This document shows positions 62,520-64,000 of a stretch of DNA of 64,000 nucleotides, one piece after another. A model generated the notes under the pieces. The model made no database searches and was not told where the DNA came from. It saw only the letters and a program-made list of their open reading frames with translations. Position 1 is the stretch's first letter; the number at the start of each line of letters is the position of its first letter. The stretch comes from Clostridium cibarium. Lineage in GTDB: Bacteria > Bacillota > Clostridia > Clostridiales > Clostridiaceae. Made by a program: the position numbers and the translations under genes. The stretch covers positions 62,001 to 126,000 of the forward strand of contig NZ_JACSRA010000004.1 of assembly GCF_014836335.1 (NCBI RefSeq). The letters run 5' to 3'.

Positions 62520-62836
62520 TGGATAGAATTGAGTGTAGTGTAACAAGTTGTTCGCATAATAAAGGCCATGTTTGCTATTCAAACAGAGTAAATATTGGAG
62601 GGAAATCGGCAGAAAAGGAAGGTCAAACTTGCTGTGGATCATTTTTGAATAGAGTTCTGTATAGTGATCTTACAAATAACACAAATAGTCAAGGATCCTG
62701 CGATACTCTTGTTTGCTTTGTTAAGTCATGTAGATATAATGAGAATACTTTATGTGATTTGAAGCAAATTCATGTGGGGGGAAATTCAGCAGAAATTTAC
62801 GATGAGACATTGTGTGAAAGTTTTGATAAAAAATAA
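62519..62836 (+). CDS. Tandem DUF1540 protein
   Basis: A 105-residue cysteine-rich protein made of two DUF1540 repeats. Repeat 1 (residues ~5-45) has CSVTSCSHNKGHVCYSNRVNIGG...TCCGSF; repeat 2 (~60-102) has CFVKSCRYNENTLCDLKQIHVGG...LCESF. Each holds a C-x4-C-x6/7-C pattern plus a later Cys, likely a metal site. Function unknown. The one-base overlap with reverse rubrerythrin suggests fixed co-expression and a redox or metal role. Confidence 0.88.
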   Translation: MDRIECSVTSCSHNKGHVCYSNRVNIGGKSAEKEGQTCCGSFLNRVLYSDLTNNTNSQGSCDTLVCFVKSCRYNENTLCDLKQIHVGGNSAEIYDETLCESFDKK

Positions 62837-62945
62837 ATGCTTCTATAGATTATTAATATATGATAATTCCAATTATATCATAGTTTATTCGTTGGTTTTT
62901 TGTAAAAACTACATATGACAATGAATATATGGAGGTGATATAAGG

Positions 62946-63092
62946 ATGAAAAACAAAAATATGAGCAATATAAAAGGAAAAATGAGAAGAAGAGAAGCAA
63001 AAGAAAACTTGTTAATGGAGTTAGCAGAAGATATGATGGATTTTGTTATGAAAACTAAAACATTTAAAAAAATGAAAAAAAGGCTAAAATAA
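62946..63092 (+). CDS. 48-aa basic hypothetical protein
   Basis: A 48-residue, strongly basic, Met/Lys-rich ORF (MKNKNMSNIKGKMRRREAKE... KKMKKRLK) with a helical middle LLMELAEDMMDFVMK. ATG 62946 follows GGAGGTGAT with a ten-base gap. No family recognised. A nucleic-acid-binding or membrane-surface amphipathic helix is possible. Confidence 0.5.
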   Translation: MKNKNMSNIKGKMRRREAKENLLMELAEDMMDFVMKTKTFKKMKKRLK

Positions 63093-63172
63093 TAAATTGT
63101 AATTAATAGAATCGTAATAAAAAAAGGAAAAAAATCACATAACTTTAATATTTTCGTTTGTTGAGTAATTAA

Positions 63173-63202
63173 TTGACAAATAATTGAATTGCATGCTATT
63201 CT
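63173..63202 (+). promoter_or_regulatory. Promoter upstream of the amidinotransferase-like gene
   Basis: TTGACA (63173-63178), 18 bases, TATTCT (63197-63202). The expected start near 63209 lies only ~25 bases before a strong terminator hairpin, giving either a short RNA of ~70 nt or an attenuated leader. Confidence 0.6.
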
Positions 63203-63227
63203 TTAGTTAATAAGAGAAAAGAAGCGT

Positions 63228-63277
63228 ATGACGAAGATGTCATGAAATACTAAAAGTATTTCTGGCATCTTTTTTTA
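63228..63277 (+). terminator. Leader terminator with a competing hairpin
   Basis: Bases 63234-63251 pair with 63255-63271 (GAAATACT/AGTATTTC core, one bulge), then TTTTTTT. The alternative hairpin ATGAC (63228-63232) / GTCAT (63239-63243) uses part of the left arm, so the two folds exclude each other, as in attenuators. No known riboswitch class is recognised. Confidence 0.6.
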
Positions 63278-63328
63278 TTAAGTTTTGTATACAGAGTGCA
63301 GAATTCTAAATAATTAAGGAGTAGTAAT

Positions 63329-64000
63329 ATGAAGAAAGTATTTGTAAAAAATTCAAGTGGTGTGTTAAAGAAAGTGCTAATGTGTAGGCCGACTTTTCTT
63401 AAAGCTGTTCCTATAAATGAAATTGCAAGAAAGTGGCAGGATGTAGGTTTAGATGTAGAGATAATGGAAAAAGAGCATAGGGAGCTTGTCAAAGCCTTCG
63501 AAGATAATGGAGTAGAGGTTGTAATGGTTGAAGCAGATTCAAGGCGTGGAAATTCAGTTTTTTCTAGAGATTTTGGAGGGTGTATAAGAGAAGGATATAT
63601 ACTAGGAAGATTTAAGGAGCCGGTACGTTTTTTAGAAAGAGATGTATATGAAGAGAAGATGAAAGAGTTAAATATACCAAAGGTTGCAGAATGTAAAAAT
63701 GGATTATTTGAAGGAGGAGATTTTACATTTTTAGATAATGATACATTAGCAATTGGTATCGTTGAAAGAAGTAATGAAGAAGGAATTGAAGAGATACGAA
63801 AATCTTTATCTAAATATGGATATAAGGTAATAGAAGTTCCTTGTGACAAAAAGTATTTACATTTAGATTTATGTTTTAATCTAGTTGATGAAAAACTTGC
63901 AGTAGCATACAGAGATGGTTTGCCAGAAACTTTTTTGAAAGTATTAGATGAAAAGGGAATAGCTACAATTAGTATTACAGAGGAATGTGTGTTTAAACAT
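63329..64000 (+). CDS. Amidinotransferase/DDAH-like arginine-modifying enzyme (3' end outside window)
   Basis: An open frame from ATG 63329 (AAGGAG seven bases upstream) to the window end, 224 codons. It belongs to the guanidino-modifying superfamily (arginine deiminase, DDAH, agmatine deiminase). Visible motifs are VLMCRPTFLK, SVFSRDFGGCI, the substrate-binding FEGGDFTFLDNDTLAIG and the catalytic-His region KYLHLDLCFNLVDEKLAV. The catalytic Cys would be C-terminal and is outside. Probably hydrolyses arginine or methylarginine to citrulline; substrate not determinable. Preceded by a leader terminator. Confidence 0.85.
   Translation, partial: MKKVFVKNSSGVLKKVLMCRPTFLKAVPINEIARKWQDVGLDVEIMEKEHRELVKAFEDNGVEVVMVEADSRRGNSVFSRDFGGCIREGYILGRFKEPVRFLERDVYEEKMKELNIPKVAECKNGLFEGGDFTFLDNDTLAIGIVERSNEEGIEEIRKSLSKYGYKVIEVPCDKKYLHLDLCFNLVDEKLAVAYRDGLPETFLKVLDEKGIATISITEECVFKH

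Noticed and set aside
63250..63849. 199-codon minus-strand frame over the end of the window
   Set aside because: It overlaps the amidinotransferase-like gene, whose + strand translation has clear family motifs (EGGDF, SRDFG); the minus frame has none.
1..64000. Prophage, insertion sequence, toxin-antitoxin, CRISPR or integrative element
   Set aside because: No transposase, integrase, capsid or terminase-like frame, no direct-repeat array, no tRNA gene and no attachment-site duplication was seen; gene order is conserved core throughout.

Overview
The window is a chromosome segment of a low-GC, AT-rich, Gram-positive, spore-forming anaerobe, almost certainly Clostridium sensu stricto (cluster I). 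The evidence is the pta-ackA acetate pathway, spoVS, codY, tepA and ymxH, a reverse rubrerythrin with a DUF1540 protein, Bacillus/Clostridium-type operon order, frequent TTG and GTG starts, strong GGAGG ribosome sites and many hairpin/U-tract terminators. The species cannot be named from this sequence alone. I found no rRNA, tRNA, CRISPR array, prophage or insertion sequence. Almost all of the first 56 kb is conserved core genome on the + strand.

Layout. 1-1.8 kb: end of pta, then ackA. 1.8-4.8 kb: yceD-rpmF-plsX, acpP, rnc. 4.7-12.3 kb: a radical SAM protein, a 31-aa membrane miniprotein, smc-ftsY, ylxM-ffh. 12.3-16.4 kb: rpsP-khpA, rimM-trmD, rplS, ylqF-rnhB. 16.4-22.7 kb: yraN (inverted), yifB-dprA-topA, codY. 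23-32.2 kb: rpsB-tsf, pyrH-frr, uppS-cdsA, an AI-2E-family permease, dxr-rseP-ispG. 32.2-40 kb: rimP-nusA-rnpM-ylxQ-infB-rbfA-nrnA-truB-ribF. 40-50.8 kb: rpsO, pnp, an M16 peptidase, ymxH-dapG, tepA, ftsK, rimO-pgsA. 51-56.5 kb: recA, rny, spoVS, ptsH, purB. 56.5-64 kb: a more accessory tail with recQ, several orphan small proteins on both strands, a degenerate Nudix protein, an amidase-6 protein, reverse rubrerythrin-DUF1540, and an amidinotransferase/DDAH-like gene cut by the window end.

How the genes work together. The core supplies ribosome assembly and translation factors (rpsP, rplS, rpsB, tsf, rpsO, infB, rbfA, rimM, rimP, ylqF, frr), membrane and isoprenoid synthesis (plsX, acpP, cdsA, pgsA, uppS, dxr, ispG), protein targeting (ffh, ftsY), RNA turnover (rnc, rny, pnp, rnhB, nrnA) and chromosome maintenance (smc, topA, ftsK, recA, recQ, dprA, yifB).

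The most interesting signals are in the RNA between genes. A near-perfect 20-bp hairpin lies in front of rnc. A 12-bp hairpin completely buries the tepA ribosome site. In three genes (yceD, khpA, topA) a hairpin separates a strong Shine-Dalgarno from a distant start codon. An intrinsic terminator lies inside the rimP-nusA leader. Ribosomal-protein leaders precede rpsO, rplS and rpsB. Promoter-level signals include a textbook sigma-H promoter for spoVS, a LexA box at recA, and a 16-bp perfect palindrome enclosing a -35 box upstream of an orphan 47-aa gene. All RNA structures were read by eye and none was folded computationally.
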